From Sinorhizobium fredii USDA 205 (GTDB taxonomy: Bacteria; Pseudomonadota; Alphaproteobacteria; Rhizobiales; Rhizobiaceae): 64,000 nucleotides of DNA. Shown here in pieces: positions 47,934-57,171 of this stretch (position 1 is the stretch's first letter; each line of letters starts with the position of its first letter). The notes under the pieces are model-generated. The model was not told where the DNA came from and made no database searches. It saw only the letters and a list, made by a program, of their open reading frames with translations. Where the stretch lies: positions 1-64,000 of the forward strand of contig NZ_AUTC01000110.1 in assembly GCF_001461695.1 (NCBI RefSeq), written 5' to 3'. The position numbers and the translations under genes were made by a program.

Positions 47934-47985
47934 TAGAGCGGGATGCGGGCGGAAAACCGCACACACTTTTCCTCATCCCGCTCTA
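47934..47985. repeat. Rhizobial REP-like palindrome at the hss stop
   Basis: TAGAGCGGGATG and CATCCCGCTCTA are perfect 12-bp arms around GCGGAAAACCGC-like inner sequence. The right arm includes the TAG stop codon of the homospermidine synthase gene. This palindrome family is common between rhizobial genes and may act as a transcript end. Confidence 0.75.
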
Positions 47986-49434
47986 GCGGACGAGGATGTT
48001 CTTGAACTGCCAAGGATCCTTGGTGTCGATGTCTTCGGGGAAGAGACCGGGACGACCGTCGAGCGGCGTCCAGTCGGTGTAGTGCCCCTCGACCGGGCCA
48101 AGATAGGGAAGCTGCACTTCGAGGCAGCGCTTGTAGTCCATCTCGTCGGCCTCGACGATGCCGGCCGTCGGATTTTCCAGCGCCCAGACCATGCCGGCGA
48201 GAACGGCGCTCGTCACCTGCAGGCCGGTTGCGTTCTGATAGGGGGCGATGCGGCGGGTTTCTTCCAGCGACAGGCGCGAGCCGTACCAGTAGGCGTTCTT
48301 GTCGTGGCCGTAGAGCAGCACGCCGAGCTCGTCGATGCCGTCCTCGAGTTCGGTCTCGTCCAGGACGTGGTGCACCGGTTGCGACGTTCCGCCGTTGCCG
48401 AACATCTCATGCAGCGACAACACCGCGTCGTTGGCCGGATGGTAGGCATAGTGGCAGGTCGGGCGATAGGTGGCGTCGCCATTCTTGTCATGCACGGTGA
48501 AGAAGTCGGCGATCGAGATCGATTCGTTATGGGTGACAAGGAAGCCGTATTGCGGGCCGGGCGTCGGGCACCAGCTACGCACGCGGGTGTTGGCGCCCGG
48601 CTGTTCGAGATAGATCGCCGCCTTGCAGCCCTTCTTGTGCTTCTTGGCGTTCTTCGGCATCCAGGTTTCATGGGTGCCCCAGCCGAGCTCGGCCGGCTGC
48701 AAGCCTTCCGAGATGAAGCCTTCGACCGACCAGGTGTTCCAGAAGACGTTGAGCGGCTTCGGGTGCTTGGTGCGCTGGGTGTCGCGCTCGGCAATGTGGA
48801 TGCCCTTGACGCCGGCCTTCTTCATCAGCTTGGCCCAGCCTTCGCGGTCGTCCTGATGCGGCTCCTCATACTTCAGGCCGAGGTCGTCGGCGAGGTTGAG
48901 GAGCGCCTTCTTGACGAACCAGGAGACCATGCCCGGATTGGCGCCACAGGTCGAAACCGCCGTCGTGCCGCCCGGGTTCTTGGCCTTCTCGCGGCGCATC
49001 GTCTCACGCAGCGCGTAGTTGGTACGGGCGGCGTTGTCCATTTCGGCGTCGAAGTAAAAGCCGAGCCAGGGCTCGACGACCGTGTCGACATAAAGCACGT
49101 CGAGCTTGCGGCAGAGCTTGATGATGTCGAGCGAAGAGGTATCGACCGAGAGGTTGACGCAGAAGCCCTGGCCGCCGCCTTCGGTCAGGAGCGGCTTCAG
49201 AACTTCCTTGTAATTGTCCTTGGTCACGGCGGCGCGGACGTGGCGCACGCCATGGCGGGCAAAAATCTCCGTGTCCTTGGCGTCCTCACGGGGCTCCACC
49301 ACGATCAACCGGCTCTTGTCGTATTTGAAGTGGCGCTCGATCAGCGGCAAGGTGCCGTGGCCGATCGAACCGAAGCCGATCATGACGATCGGGCCGGTAA
49401 TCTCGCCATAGACCGGGTAGCTGGTGTCTGCCAT
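47983..49434 (-). CDS. hss: Homospermidine synthase
   Basis: This 483-residue NAD-dependent enzyme joins putrescine units to make sym-homospermidine, the main long polyamine of rhizobia. It has the N-terminal Rossmann motif MIGFGSIGHGTLPLI, then VDTVVEPWLGFYFD, a CGANPGMVSWF block and an ISIADFFTVHD segment typical of bacterial Hss (saccharopine dehydrogenase fold). ATG 49434 follows AGGAG. Upstream, 49480-49561 contains two GC-rich hairpins in the leader, but no known polyamine riboswitch is recognised. Confidence 0.93.
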   Translation of the reverse strand: MADTSYPVYGEITGPIVMIGFGSIGHGTLPLIERHFKYDKSRLIVVEPREDAKDTEIFARHGVRHVRAAVTKDNYKEVLKPLLTEGGGQGFCVNLSVDTSSLDIIKLCRKLDVLYVDTVVEPWLGFYFDAEMDNAARTNYALRETMRREKAKNPGGTTAVSTCGANPGMVSWFVKKALLNLADDLGLKYEEPHQDDREGWAKLMKKAGVKGIHIAERDTQRTKHPKPLNVFWNTWSVEGFISEGLQPAELGWGTHETWMPKNAKKHKKGCKAAIYLEQPGANTRVRSWCPTPGPQYGFLVTHNESISIADFFTVHDKNGDATYRPTCHYAYHPANDAVLSLHEMFGNGGTSQPVHHVLDETELEDGIDELGVLLYGHDKNAYWYGSRLSLEETRRIAPYQNATGLQVTSAVLAGMVWALENPTAGIVEADEMDYKRCLEVQLPYLGPVEGHYTDWTPLDGRPGLFPEDIDTKDPWQFKNILVR

Positions 49435-49624
49435 TTTTGCGTCTCTCCTGACAAAACGTCTCTGTGTGCTGCTTGAATGCGCGCAGAAAGGCGCGCCTAG
49501 GGATCTCTCTGGGGCTGCCGACTGCACCTTGAAAAGCGCCGCGGCTGCCCTTGCGCGGCGCTGTAGAGCATAGTTTCATGTCACAATAAAGGGCCGTCGG
49601 GTCAACGGCGATTTGCGATGTTGC

Positions 49625-50536
49625 TTAACCGGCTATCGATAGCAAGGCGGAGATCAGGGCCTCTCGTTTGCTGACCAGGCCCTTGTAGGCCGCCTGCGGC
49701 AGGGTCAATTCGCTGAGTTGCTCGATGAAGGCACGGGCAAGCGCAGCCGCGTCGGGCCGGTTTCTGAGTGCGGCGAGCGGATCGGAATAGATGCGGATGG
49801 TGAAGACGATCGCGCCGCTTAGCGGCAACTTGCGCAGCGTCTGCCGTTCGACGCGGATGAAGGTGCCGTCCTCCGTCAGTCGGACGGCCTCGGCGCCGCT
49901 GCCTTCCGATTTCGGCTTCGACAGATGCAGCGCGCCGTCGACATTGACCGCCCAGTTGAACCGCTCGACGAAGCGGGCTGGCGAGAGATTGTCGAACATG
50001 CGGGCGATCAGCTCCGCATTGCGACTCCCCGCTTCGAAGCCCGGCACCGGGGCGTGGATCTCATCGAGCGACCGGCCGAACTTGTCGCCGAGAGACCAGG
50101 ACGATGGAAAGGCGACATAGGCGGCGGTGAGGCGCCATTCGCCGTCCTTGCGTTCCATGATCGCCAGATCGTCCTGGATCAGCGACCCGGCGGTGACGAG
50201 CGGCACGTCATCGTCGAGCCCCACACGACGGCTGCCGGCGATGATCGCGCCGTTCTCGCGCCGGTAGACCTGCGGATAGCGGTGCGGGAGATAGTCGGTC
50301 AGAAAATCGAGGAGCTCCCGTTGGGCCATCTCCGTTCCGGCCTCCGCCGCAAAGACGCTGCCGCGATCTTCCGCCAGCAGCCGCGCCTTTTCCGAGAGAT
50401 AGAAGTCCAGCGCCTCGTCCGGCTCTATCCATCGGTCGGGGTCGAGTTGCGTCAGTCCGATCGTGAAGGGCGTCGACGAGCCGTCGTAGGGCGTGTGCTT
50501 CATGTGCGAGTTCGGCGCGTTCTGCGGCTTAACCAT
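49625..50536 (-). CDS. DUF3445 (haem-dependent oxidative N-demethylase-like) protein
   Basis: The 303-residue protein matches the DUF3445 layout: TIGLTQLDPDRWIE near the start, then LIQDDLAIMER, AAYVAFPSSWSLGDKFG with its conserved Pro-Ser-x-Trp, IHAPVPGF, and a late RVERQTLRKLP block. Family members include a subunit-like haem-dependent oxidative N-demethylase. Which amine is the substrate here cannot be told. Start: ATG 50536. It is convergent with nothing and divergent from the GGDEF gene. Confidence 0.82.
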   Translation of the reverse strand: MVKPQNAPNSHMKHTPYDGSSTPFTIGLTQLDPDRWIEPDEALDFYLSEKARLLAEDRGSVFAAEAGTEMAQRELLDFLTDYLPHRYPQVYRRENGAIIAGSRRVGLDDDVPLVTAGSLIQDDLAIMERKDGEWRLTAAYVAFPSSWSLGDKFGRSLDEIHAPVPGFEAGSRNAELIARMFDNLSPARFVERFNWAVNVDGALHLSKPKSEGSGAEAVRLTEDGTFIRVERQTLRKLPLSGAIVFTIRIYSDPLAALRNRPDAAALARAFIEQLSELTLPQAAYKGLVSKREALISALLSIAG

Positions 50537-50653
50537 TTTCGCTTCGTTTCACATGTTATACGGCTTGCCACAAGCTTTTCGTGCTATAGCTTTAGCTGAT
50601 CCGTCCGCTTCGCGCCGTGATTGATTTGTTGTTCAAGCTGGAGCAGACCAACC

Positions 50654-51604
50654 ATGACCGGTGATTACGTCAAGGCCCTGATGGGTTTGCAAGCCCGATC
50701 GCCCGTGCTGATGTCGCTCTACGATCAGCACGATCGGCTGCGCTTTGCCAATGCGGCATTCCGTTCCACCTATCATGTCGGCGCCGACGAGTCGCCGACC
50801 TGGGAAGAGATTGTGCGCCGCAATCACGCGGCCGGCCGGGGCATGATACTCGGGACCGACGACATCGATACCTGGATCGGCACGGCCCTCGAGCGGCGCG
50901 TCACCGTGCCGTCTCGCACGACGGAGGCCGAACTGCACGACGGCCGCTCGCTGTGGGTGACGGACACCGTCGATGAAAAGGGTTGGACGCTTTCGATGGC
51001 GGTCGACGTGTCCGGCATACGGGAGGAGGAGCGCAAGCACCGAAAGGACAGGGATTTCGCCTTGCGGGATGCGCCGGTGGAGGAACTCACCCATGTCCCC
51101 GACCGGCGCCATACGCTCGGGAAGCTCGCCGAGTTCATCCAGAACTGCGCCGAGAATCCGCAGATGTGGGGCTGTGTGGCGATCGTCGACATCGATTATT
51201 TCAAGGCGATCAACGACCGCTATGGTCCCCAGCGCGCCGACGAAGTGCTGATCGATTTCGCGCGTCAAATGCAGGGCTTCGTCCGTCGCTCCGATTGCTT
51301 CGGCCGCCTCGGTGGCGAGGCATTCATGCTGATCCTGCCCGACACGACGGTCAGCGAGTCTAACCTCATCCTCGATCGCTTGCTGGAAAAGGTGCGCGGC
51401 GCCAGGCCGCTGTCGAACATTCCGGAGTTCTATTACACCTGCTCGGTCGGGCTTGCGGAATATCGCGAGGGCGACAAGGTCAGCGACATCTATTCCCGCG
51501 CCAACCAGGCGCTCAATCTGGCGAAGCGCGAGGGCCGGGACCGGGTGAAGCGCTATACCCTGCCTGGCTCAGACCACGAGTTCCGCCCGGATCAGACCTC
51601 GTAG
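50654..51604 (+). CDS. PAS-GGDEF protein with variant GGEAF site
   Basis: The product has 316 residues. A PAS domain covers about 12-130 (LMSLYDQHDRLRFANAAFR), followed by a GGDEF domain from about 160 (VAIVDIDYFKAINDRYG). The signature loop reads GGEAF, so the fourth residue (normally Glu) is Ala, while the inhibitory RRSD (RxxD) site is kept. Activity as a diguanylate cyclase is therefore uncertain; it could be a c-di-GMP binding sensor. ATG 50654. Its 3' end overlaps the convergent pabC-like gene by 36 nt. Confidence 0.82.
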   Translation: MTGDYVKALMGLQARSPVLMSLYDQHDRLRFANAAFRSTYHVGADESPTWEEIVRRNHAAGRGMILGTDDIDTWIGTALERRVTVPSRTTEAELHDGRSLWVTDTVDEKGWTLSMAVDVSGIREEERKHRKDRDFALRDAPVEELTHVPDRRHTLGKLAEFIQNCAENPQMWGCVAIVDIDYFKAINDRYGPQRADEVLIDFARQMQGFVRRSDCFGRLGGEAFMLILPDTTVSESNLILDRLLEKVRGARPLSNIPEFYYTCSVGLAEYREGDKVSDIYSRANQALNLAKREGRDRVKRYTLPGSDHEFRPDQTS

Positions 51605-52195
51605 AGAATTGCCGACATAGAGGCGGCCTTTCTCCAGATCGGCGGGAAACAGTCGCGCCACCCGTGCCCGCCGTTGGCAGATGAGCTCCGTCCTGAGGAC
51701 GCCGGCGAGCAGGCCGCAGGAGATCGGCGGCGTCTTCAGCGCTCCATGGCCGTCATCGAGGAAGATCGAGGTAATCGTGCCCTCGCAGACCTCGCCCTTT
51801 TCGTTGAAGAGGAGAACTTCGTCGGCCTCGGTCGAAGGAAACTCCCTGCGTGCCGCCTCGTATGCGCTGCGCCGCGTCGTTTTCATGCGGAGCAGCCGGT
51901 CGGAAGAATCGAGCCGCGTCGAGGCGATCCGGACGCGCCACAGCGCATCGGGCGGGAGGGCCGCGAACGGTGCGGTCGTGACCGCGATGGTGCCTTGACG
52001 GTCGAGCGTGAGCCGCACGCGCATTGCGCCTTCCGCATCGCGAACCGCCTCTTGCAGCCGCGCCTCGGCCGCCGCCGCGCCGGCGAAACCGAGACGCCGG
52101 GCGGAGCGTGTCAGCCGTGCAAGGTGCAGTCTGAGGCGGACGAAGCCGGCCTCCGGATCGTAGCGCAGGGTCTCGATCAGCGAGAAATCCGTCAT
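51569..52195 (-). CDS. pabC: Class IV aminotransferase-fold protein, probable aminodeoxychorismate lyase PabC
   Basis: This 208-residue PLP protein has RLRLHLARLTRSARRLG, typical of the branched-chain/PabC family start, the Lys in LLRMKTTRRSAYEAA, and the conserved EVLLFNEKGEVCEGTITSIF block. It would cleave 4-amino-4-deoxychorismate to p-aminobenzoate and pyruvate for folate. Its ATG overlaps the pabB stop as ATGA (52195-52192), supporting a folate operon. It is short for the family. Confidence 0.85.
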   Translation of the reverse strand: MTDFSLIETLRYDPEAGFVRLRLHLARLTRSARRLGFAGAAAAEARLQEAVRDAEGAMRVRLTLDRQGTIAVTTAPFAALPPDALWRVRIASTRLDSSDRLLRMKTTRRSAYEAARREFPSTEADEVLLFNEKGEVCEGTITSIFLDDGHGALKTPPISCGLLAGVLRTELICQRRARVARLFPADLEKGRLYVGNSLRGLIRAELVV

Positions 52196-53349
52196 CGGGC
52201 GATCTCGGCGTCGCCGAGGGCGAAGCGGGCCTTCAGCAGGCATTCGTCATACTCGGCTTCGGCCTTGGAATCGAAAACGATGCCGCCGCCGACATTGAAG
52301 ATGGCGCGGCCGTCGGGAAACAGGGAAATCGTCCGGATCGCCACATTGAAGCGCATCACGCCATCCGGAGCGATGAAGCCGATCGCCCCGCAATAGGCGT
52401 CGCGGGGGCCGGATTCCAGCTCATGGAGGATCTCCATGGCCCGCATCTTCGGCGCGCCGGTAATCGAGCCGCACGGGAAGAGGGCGGCGAAGATGTCGGC
52501 GACCGAAAGATCGGGCAGGAGCCTGGCCCGCACATGGCTCACCATCTGGTGGACCGTCGGATAGGTCTCGATCTCGAAGAGCTTCGGGACACTGAGCGTG
52601 CCGACCTCGGTGATGCGGGAGATGTCGTTGCGCAACAGGTCGACGATCATCCGGTTCTCGGCCTGCGTCTTCTCGTCCTCGCGCATCTCCGCGATGATCG
52701 CCGCGTCCTCCTCGGCAGTGAGCCCACGCGGTGCGGTGCCCTTCATCGGGTGCGTCTCGATCCAGCCGTCCGTGTCGACATGGAAGAACAGTTCGGGCGA
52801 TCGCGACAGCAGGACGGGTCCATCGAGCGCCACCAGCGCGCCGTATTTGACCGGCTGGCGTTCGATCAGCGACCAGAAGGCGGCGCGCGGATCGCCGGAC
52901 CAGCGCGCGTGGATCGGCATGGTCAGGTTCGCCTGGTAGCAATCGCCCTGGCGCAGGTGCTGGTGCAGCCGTTCGAAACGCTGGCGATAGGCGGGAAAAT
53001 CCCAACCGGCCCGGGCTTCGGACAGGAAGGGTTCGTTTTCGACACGTCGCTGCGGCGCGGCGAGCGGATGGCCTTCCGCCGGCGCGTCGAAGACGCCGAA
53101 GGACATCAGCGGCGTCTCGCGGTGCTCCTCGGCGAAAGGCGCAAGCTTCTCCTCGAAGAGATGCCCCGCCTCATAGCCCATGTAGCCGGCGAGCCACTTG
53201 CCGGCGCGGTGGGCAGCCTCGAGTTCGGAAAGCCCGCGTCGGAATTCCGCCGGCGTGCGCGCCGTGATGACGCGCGTCGGTTCGGCGAACACCGTCGTGC
53301 GGTCTTCGCTGTCGTCCCGGAACAGGACAAAGGGCGCGTGGTCAATCAT
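52192..53349 (-). CDS. pabB: Aminodeoxychorismate synthase component I PabB
   Basis: This 385-residue chorismate-binding enzyme has the motifs GDCYQANLT, HPMKGTAPRG (Lys of the PIKGT motif that distinguishes PabB), ENRMIVDLLRND, and FPCGSITGAPK. It aminates chorismate to 4-amino-4-deoxychorismate, with ammonia from PabA, which is not adjacent. The next gene, pabC, is translationally coupled. Start: ATG 53349. Confidence 0.92.
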   Translation of the reverse strand: MIDHAPFVLFRDDSEDRTTVFAEPTRVITARTPAEFRRGLSELEAAHRAGKWLAGYMGYEAGHLFEEKLAPFAEEHRETPLMSFGVFDAPAEGHPLAAPQRRVENEPFLSEARAGWDFPAYRQRFERLHQHLRQGDCYQANLTMPIHARWSGDPRAAFWSLIERQPVKYGALVALDGPVLLSRSPELFFHVDTDGWIETHPMKGTAPRGLTAEEDAAIIAEMREDEKTQAENRMIVDLLRNDISRITEVGTLSVPKLFEIETYPTVHQMVSHVRARLLPDLSVADIFAALFPCGSITGAPKMRAMEILHELESGPRDAYCGAIGFIAPDGVMRFNVAIRTISLFPDGRAIFNVGGGIVFDSKAEAEYDECLLKARFALGDAEIAR

Positions 53350-53392
53350 CGAGGCTGGTCGCTGTCAGTCGGTCAACGTTCCGCGGGGCGGA

Positions 53393-55261
53393 TCACGCCT
53401 TATCAAGCGCCTCCAGTTCATCGATCAGCCCTTCAATCATCGACAGGCCCTGTGCCCAGAACGACGGATCGGCGGCATCGAGCCCGAAGGGCGCCAAGAG
53501 TTCGGAATGATGCTTGGTTCCGCCGGCCTTCAGCAGGTCGAAATATTTCTCCTGGAAGCCGCTCTCGGCATTCCGATAGACGGCGTAGAGCGAATTCACC
53601 AGGCAATCGCCGAAGGCATAGGCATAGACATAGAAGGGTGAGTGGATGAAATGCGGGATATAGGCCCAGAAGGTCTCATAGCCTTCCGAAATCCGGATGG
53701 CCGGCCCGAGGCTTTCGCCCTGCACCGAAAGCCACAATTCGCCGAGGTCGTCGGCGGTCAGTTCGCCCTGCTTTCGCGCCGTGTGGACCTTGCGCTCGAA
53801 TTCGTAGAAGGCGATCTGGCGCACCACCGTGTTGATCATGTCCTCGACCTTCTGGGCGAGCATGGCCTTGCGCTCGCGCTTGTCCTTGGTCCGGTCGAGG
53901 AGGGCGCGGAAGGTCAGCATCTCGCCGAAGACCGAGGCGGTTTCGGCGAGCGTCAGCGGCGTCGACGCCATCAACGCGCCCTGCCCACCGGCGAGCACCT
54001 GATGGACGCCATGCCCGAGTTCGTGGGCGAGCGTCATCACGTCGCGCGGCTTGCCCATGTAATTGACGAGCACATAGGGGTGGACGGAGGGGACGGTCGG
54101 ATGGGCGAAGGCGCCAGGCGCCTTGCCGGGGCGGACAGGGGCGTCGATCCAGCGGTCATCGAAGAAGCGCCGGGCGATCGACGCCATTTCCGGCGCGAAG
54201 CCGTGATAGGCGGATAGGACCGTGTCCTTCGCCTCGCCCCAGGAGATCAGTGCATTCGGCGTCTCCGGCAGCGGCGCGTTGCGGTCCCAGAACTCCATCT
54301 GCTCCATGCCGAGCCATTTGGCTTTCAGCCCATAGTAGCGATGCGAGAGGCGCGGATAGGCGTCCTTGACCGCCGCGGCGAGCGCGTCCACCACTTCACG
54401 CTCCACCCGGTTGGCGAGGTGGCGGCTGTCGGCGATGTCCTCGAAGCCGCGCCAGCGGTCGGAAATTTCCTTGTCCTTGGCCAGCGTATTGGTGACCAGC
54501 GTGAAGGTGCGGATATTCGCCTTGAAGGTCTCGGCAAGCGCGATCGCCGCCTTCTTGCGGTTTTCGGAGGACGCATCCTGCAAGAGGTTCAACGTCACCT
54601 CGAGCGGCAGTGCTTCTCCGTCGACGGAGAAGGTCAGCGATGCGATCGTCTCGTCGAACAGCCGGTTGAAGGCGTTCGCCCCGGTCATCGATTTTTCCAG
54701 GAAAAGCTGCTCCAGCTTGTCCTCGAGCTGGTAGGGCTTGTCCTTGCGCAGGTCGAGAATCCACGGCTTGTAGTGGGCGGCAAGGCTGTCCGCCTCGAGC
54801 GCGGCGTCGATTACCTTGTCGTCGATCCGGTTGAGCTCCAGCGAGAAGAACAACAGATGCGCCGATATATCGGTGAGCTTCGATTGGACGTCGCCGTAGA
54901 GCTTGCCGTTCGCCGGATTGGACGTGTCGGAGAAATAGGTGAGGCCGGCGAAGGAGGCAATCCGTCCCATCAGGTCCTCGAGCGCCTCGAACTCCTTGAC
55001 GGCCGCGCCGATGCCCTGATCGCCTGTCCTGGCGGCGGCGTCTGCGAGCTTGCCCTTCCACCTGTTCTCGAAGGCGAGCGCGTCGGCTTCGGCCTTTGCG
55101 AGATCGCTACGGAATTCATCGGAGCTGGCGGAGGCATAGAGATCCTCGAGCCGCCAGGTGGGCAACTCGCCGAGATCGGCAACTGCACTCGCCGCCTGCA
55201 CCGCCTGCGCGCGCATTGGGGAGGGACCGAAGGCGGCGAGAAGGGGCGAAGCGAGTGTCAT
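53393..55261 (-). CDS. pepF: Oligoendopeptidase F (M3 family)
   Basis: This 622-residue cytosolic zinc peptidase cleaves oligopeptides of about 7-17 residues. The zinc site HELGHGVHQ is present, with a third ligand Glu about 25 residues later (AETASVFGEML). The N-terminal helical PepF domain covers about 40-170. ATG 55261 follows GGAG. It is 43 bp from pabB on the same strand and may be in the same transcript. Confidence 0.92.
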   Translation of the reverse strand: MTLASPLLAAFGPSPMRAQAVQAASAVADLGELPTWRLEDLYASASSDEFRSDLAKAEADALAFENRWKGKLADAAARTGDQGIGAAVKEFEALEDLMGRIASFAGLTYFSDTSNPANGKLYGDVQSKLTDISAHLLFFSLELNRIDDKVIDAALEADSLAAHYKPWILDLRKDKPYQLEDKLEQLFLEKSMTGANAFNRLFDETIASLTFSVDGEALPLEVTLNLLQDASSENRKKAAIALAETFKANIRTFTLVTNTLAKDKEISDRWRGFEDIADSRHLANRVEREVVDALAAAVKDAYPRLSHRYYGLKAKWLGMEQMEFWDRNAPLPETPNALISWGEAKDTVLSAYHGFAPEMASIARRFFDDRWIDAPVRPGKAPGAFAHPTVPSVHPYVLVNYMGKPRDVMTLAHELGHGVHQVLAGGQGALMASTPLTLAETASVFGEMLTFRALLDRTKDKRERKAMLAQKVEDMINTVVRQIAFYEFERKVHTARKQGELTADDLGELWLSVQGESLGPAIRISEGYETFWAYIPHFIHSPFYVYAYAFGDCLVNSLYAVYRNAESGFQEKYFDLLKAGGTKHHSELLAPFGLDAADPSFWAQGLSMIEGLIDELEALDKA

Positions 55262-55446
55262 TGGCGGGTCTCCCGTTTTGCCTGGAGCAGGCAAGCGATA
55301 TGGGGCGCATTGCTATCGTCCGCAATGGCTAAAATGCAAGCATTTCTCAAAACACGATGTTCAGTCCTCTATGGCACGAATGGCTGGCATGATTTGGCAC
55401 ATGAGGCTGGCCAAAGAGTACCGCGTGTCCTAAGCAGGAGGCTTTC

Positions 55447-56991
55447 GTGACATCCCATATTCTTGTCATCGATGACGATCCGGTGCAGCGCCGTTTGCTG
55501 ACGAACATGATCGAGCGGCTCGGCCATGTCGCGCATCTCGCCGACAACGGGCGCAGCGGGCTCGAACTCCTGGAGCGCAAGGGCGGCATGATCAATGTCA
55601 TCCTGCTCGATCTCCTGATGCCGGAGATGAACGGCCACGGTTTCCTCGAGGTGCTCGCCGAAAGGGGTATCGATACGCCGGTCATCGTCCAGACAGGGCA
55701 GGGCGGCATCGAGACGGTCGTTGGGGCGATGCAGGCGGGTGCCTTCGATTTCCTCGTCAAGCCGGTCTCCCCGGAGCGACTGTCGATCGCCATCGGCAAT
55801 GCGCTGAAGATGGCGAGCCGCGACGGAAGGGTCAAAACCGCGCGCCGGCCGCGCGGCGGCGCGATCGGTTTCGACGATATCGTCTCGGCAAGCCCGGCGA
55901 TGATCCGCGTCCTCGATCTGGCGCGGCGTGCCGCGCAATCGAACATCCCGATCGTGCTCGAGGGTGAATCCGGTGTCGGCAAGGAGATGGTGGCGCGGGC
56001 GATCCAGGCGGCAAGCGACCGGGCGGGCAAGCCCTTCGTCACCGTCAACTGCGGCGCCATACCGCATAACCTCGTCGAGAGCATCCTCTTCGGCCATGAG
56101 AAGGGCGCCTTCACCGGCGCGACCGAAAAGCACAGCGGCAAGTTCGTCGACGCCGACGGCGGCACGCTCTTCCTCGACGAGATCGGCGACCTGCCGCTCG
56201 AGGTCCAGGTGAAGCTGCTGCGCGCCGTCCAGCAGGGCGAGATCGAGACGATCGGCGCGCGCCAGCCGCAGCGCGTCAACGTGCGGCTGATCTCGGCCAC
56301 CAACAAGGATCTGATCAACGAGGTGCGCGAGGGACGCTTCCGCGAGGACCTCTACTACCGCCTCAACGTCTTCCCGATCACCATCCCGGCGCTGCGCCGG
56401 CGCAAGGAGGACATTCCCGTGCTGGTGCGCTCCTTCGTCGAGCGCTTCACCGCGGAGCAGAGGCTCAACCAGCCTGTGACGGTTTCGAGCGGCGCGATGG
56501 CGTTGCTGACCGCCTATGACTGGCCCGGCAATATCCGCCAGCTCGAAAACGCCATCTTCCGCGCTGTCGTGCTGGCCGAAGGCGGCGAACTCGGCGTCAA
56601 GGACTTTCCGCAGATCGCCACCCAGATACCGGGCTACGTCGTTGCCGACCGCAGCGGCTTCTCCTGGGGCGAAGCAGGCCCGGAACGCCGCCCGCCGGCT
56701 GGCGCCGCCGCAATCGTTCTGCGTTCGCGCCCCGATATCCCGGAAAGGTCCGAGCCTTTCGGCCCGGTGCCGGAAGGACGTTCCGAAAACGCCATCGCCA
56801 GCGTGGACGAGGGCGGAGAGGTGCGCAAGCTTGCCGAAGTCGAGGAGGAACTGATTCGGTTTGCGCTCAAGTTCTATCGCGGCCAGATGAGCCAGGTCGC
56901 CCGCAAACTCGGCATTGGGCGCTCGACTCTCTACCGAAAGCTCAAGGATTACGGCATCGATCCGGACAATCCGCTGCGCGAAGCGGCATAA
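55447..56991 (+). CDS. NtrC-family sigma-54-dependent response regulator
   Basis: The product has 514 residues. The receiver domain (about 4-115) has the phospho-acceptor Asp in ILLDLLMPEMNG. The AAA+ domain (about 140-370) has Walker A GESGVGKE, the sigma-54 contact loop GAFTGA and Walker B LFLDEIGDL. A Fis-type HTH closes the protein (QVARKLGIGRSTLYRKL). It activates sigma-54 promoters on phosphorylation. Start: GTG 55447 after GCAGGAGGC. No histidine kinase is adjacent. A Pro/Arg-rich linker of about 70 residues separates AAA+ and HTH, longer than usual. Confidence 0.93.
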   Translation: MTSHILVIDDDPVQRRLLTNMIERLGHVAHLADNGRSGLELLERKGGMINVILLDLLMPEMNGHGFLEVLAERGIDTPVIVQTGQGGIETVVGAMQAGAFDFLVKPVSPERLSIAIGNALKMASRDGRVKTARRPRGGAIGFDDIVSASPAMIRVLDLARRAAQSNIPIVLEGESGVGKEMVARAIQAASDRAGKPFVTVNCGAIPHNLVESILFGHEKGAFTGATEKHSGKFVDADGGTLFLDEIGDLPLEVQVKLLRAVQQGEIETIGARQPQRVNVRLISATNKDLINEVREGRFREDLYYRLNVFPITIPALRRRKEDIPVLVRSFVERFTAEQRLNQPVTVSSGAMALLTAYDWPGNIRQLENAIFRAVVLAEGGELGVKDFPQIATQIPGYVVADRSGFSWGEAGPERRPPAGAAAIVLRSRPDIPERSEPFGPVPEGRSENAIASVDEGGEVRKLAEVEEELIRFALKFYRGQMSQVARKLGIGRSTLYRKLKDYGIDPDNPLREAA

Positions 56992-57046
56992 AATCGACGC
57001 ATTCACACCTCATTTGCCGTGCAATTCGGTCACCGCCGTTTAGACC

Positions 57047-57115
57047 TTGTTAGGAAACTGTTCACTATATTATAAGGGGCGGTGACGACTGTGGCATATT
57101 TGCCATGCTGTCACC
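57047..57115 (+). promoter_or_regulatory. Promoter and compound dyad before the DUF882 gene
   Basis: TTGTTA (57047-57052) and a TATATTATAAG stretch (57066-57076) make a plausible promoter. Just downstream, a nested inverted repeat reads GGTGAC...TGGCA-TATT-TGCCA...GTCACC (57081-57115), overlapping the expected start. It could be an operator or a leader hairpin. Confidence 0.5.
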
Positions 57116-57171
57116 TTATTTGACAGTCATCTGAGACAGCAAAGCACGGTAGTCCGTCGAACGGGGATTGA

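Noticed and set aside
49480-49561. Polyamine-sensing riboswitch before homospermidine synthase
   Set aside because: Two GC-rich hairpins exist, but they match no leader that I know and may be ordinary intergenic palindromes.
55385-55400. Sigma-54 promoter before the NtrC-family regulator (TGGCATG...GGCA)
   Set aside because: The spacing between GG and GC is 9 bases instead of the required 10.
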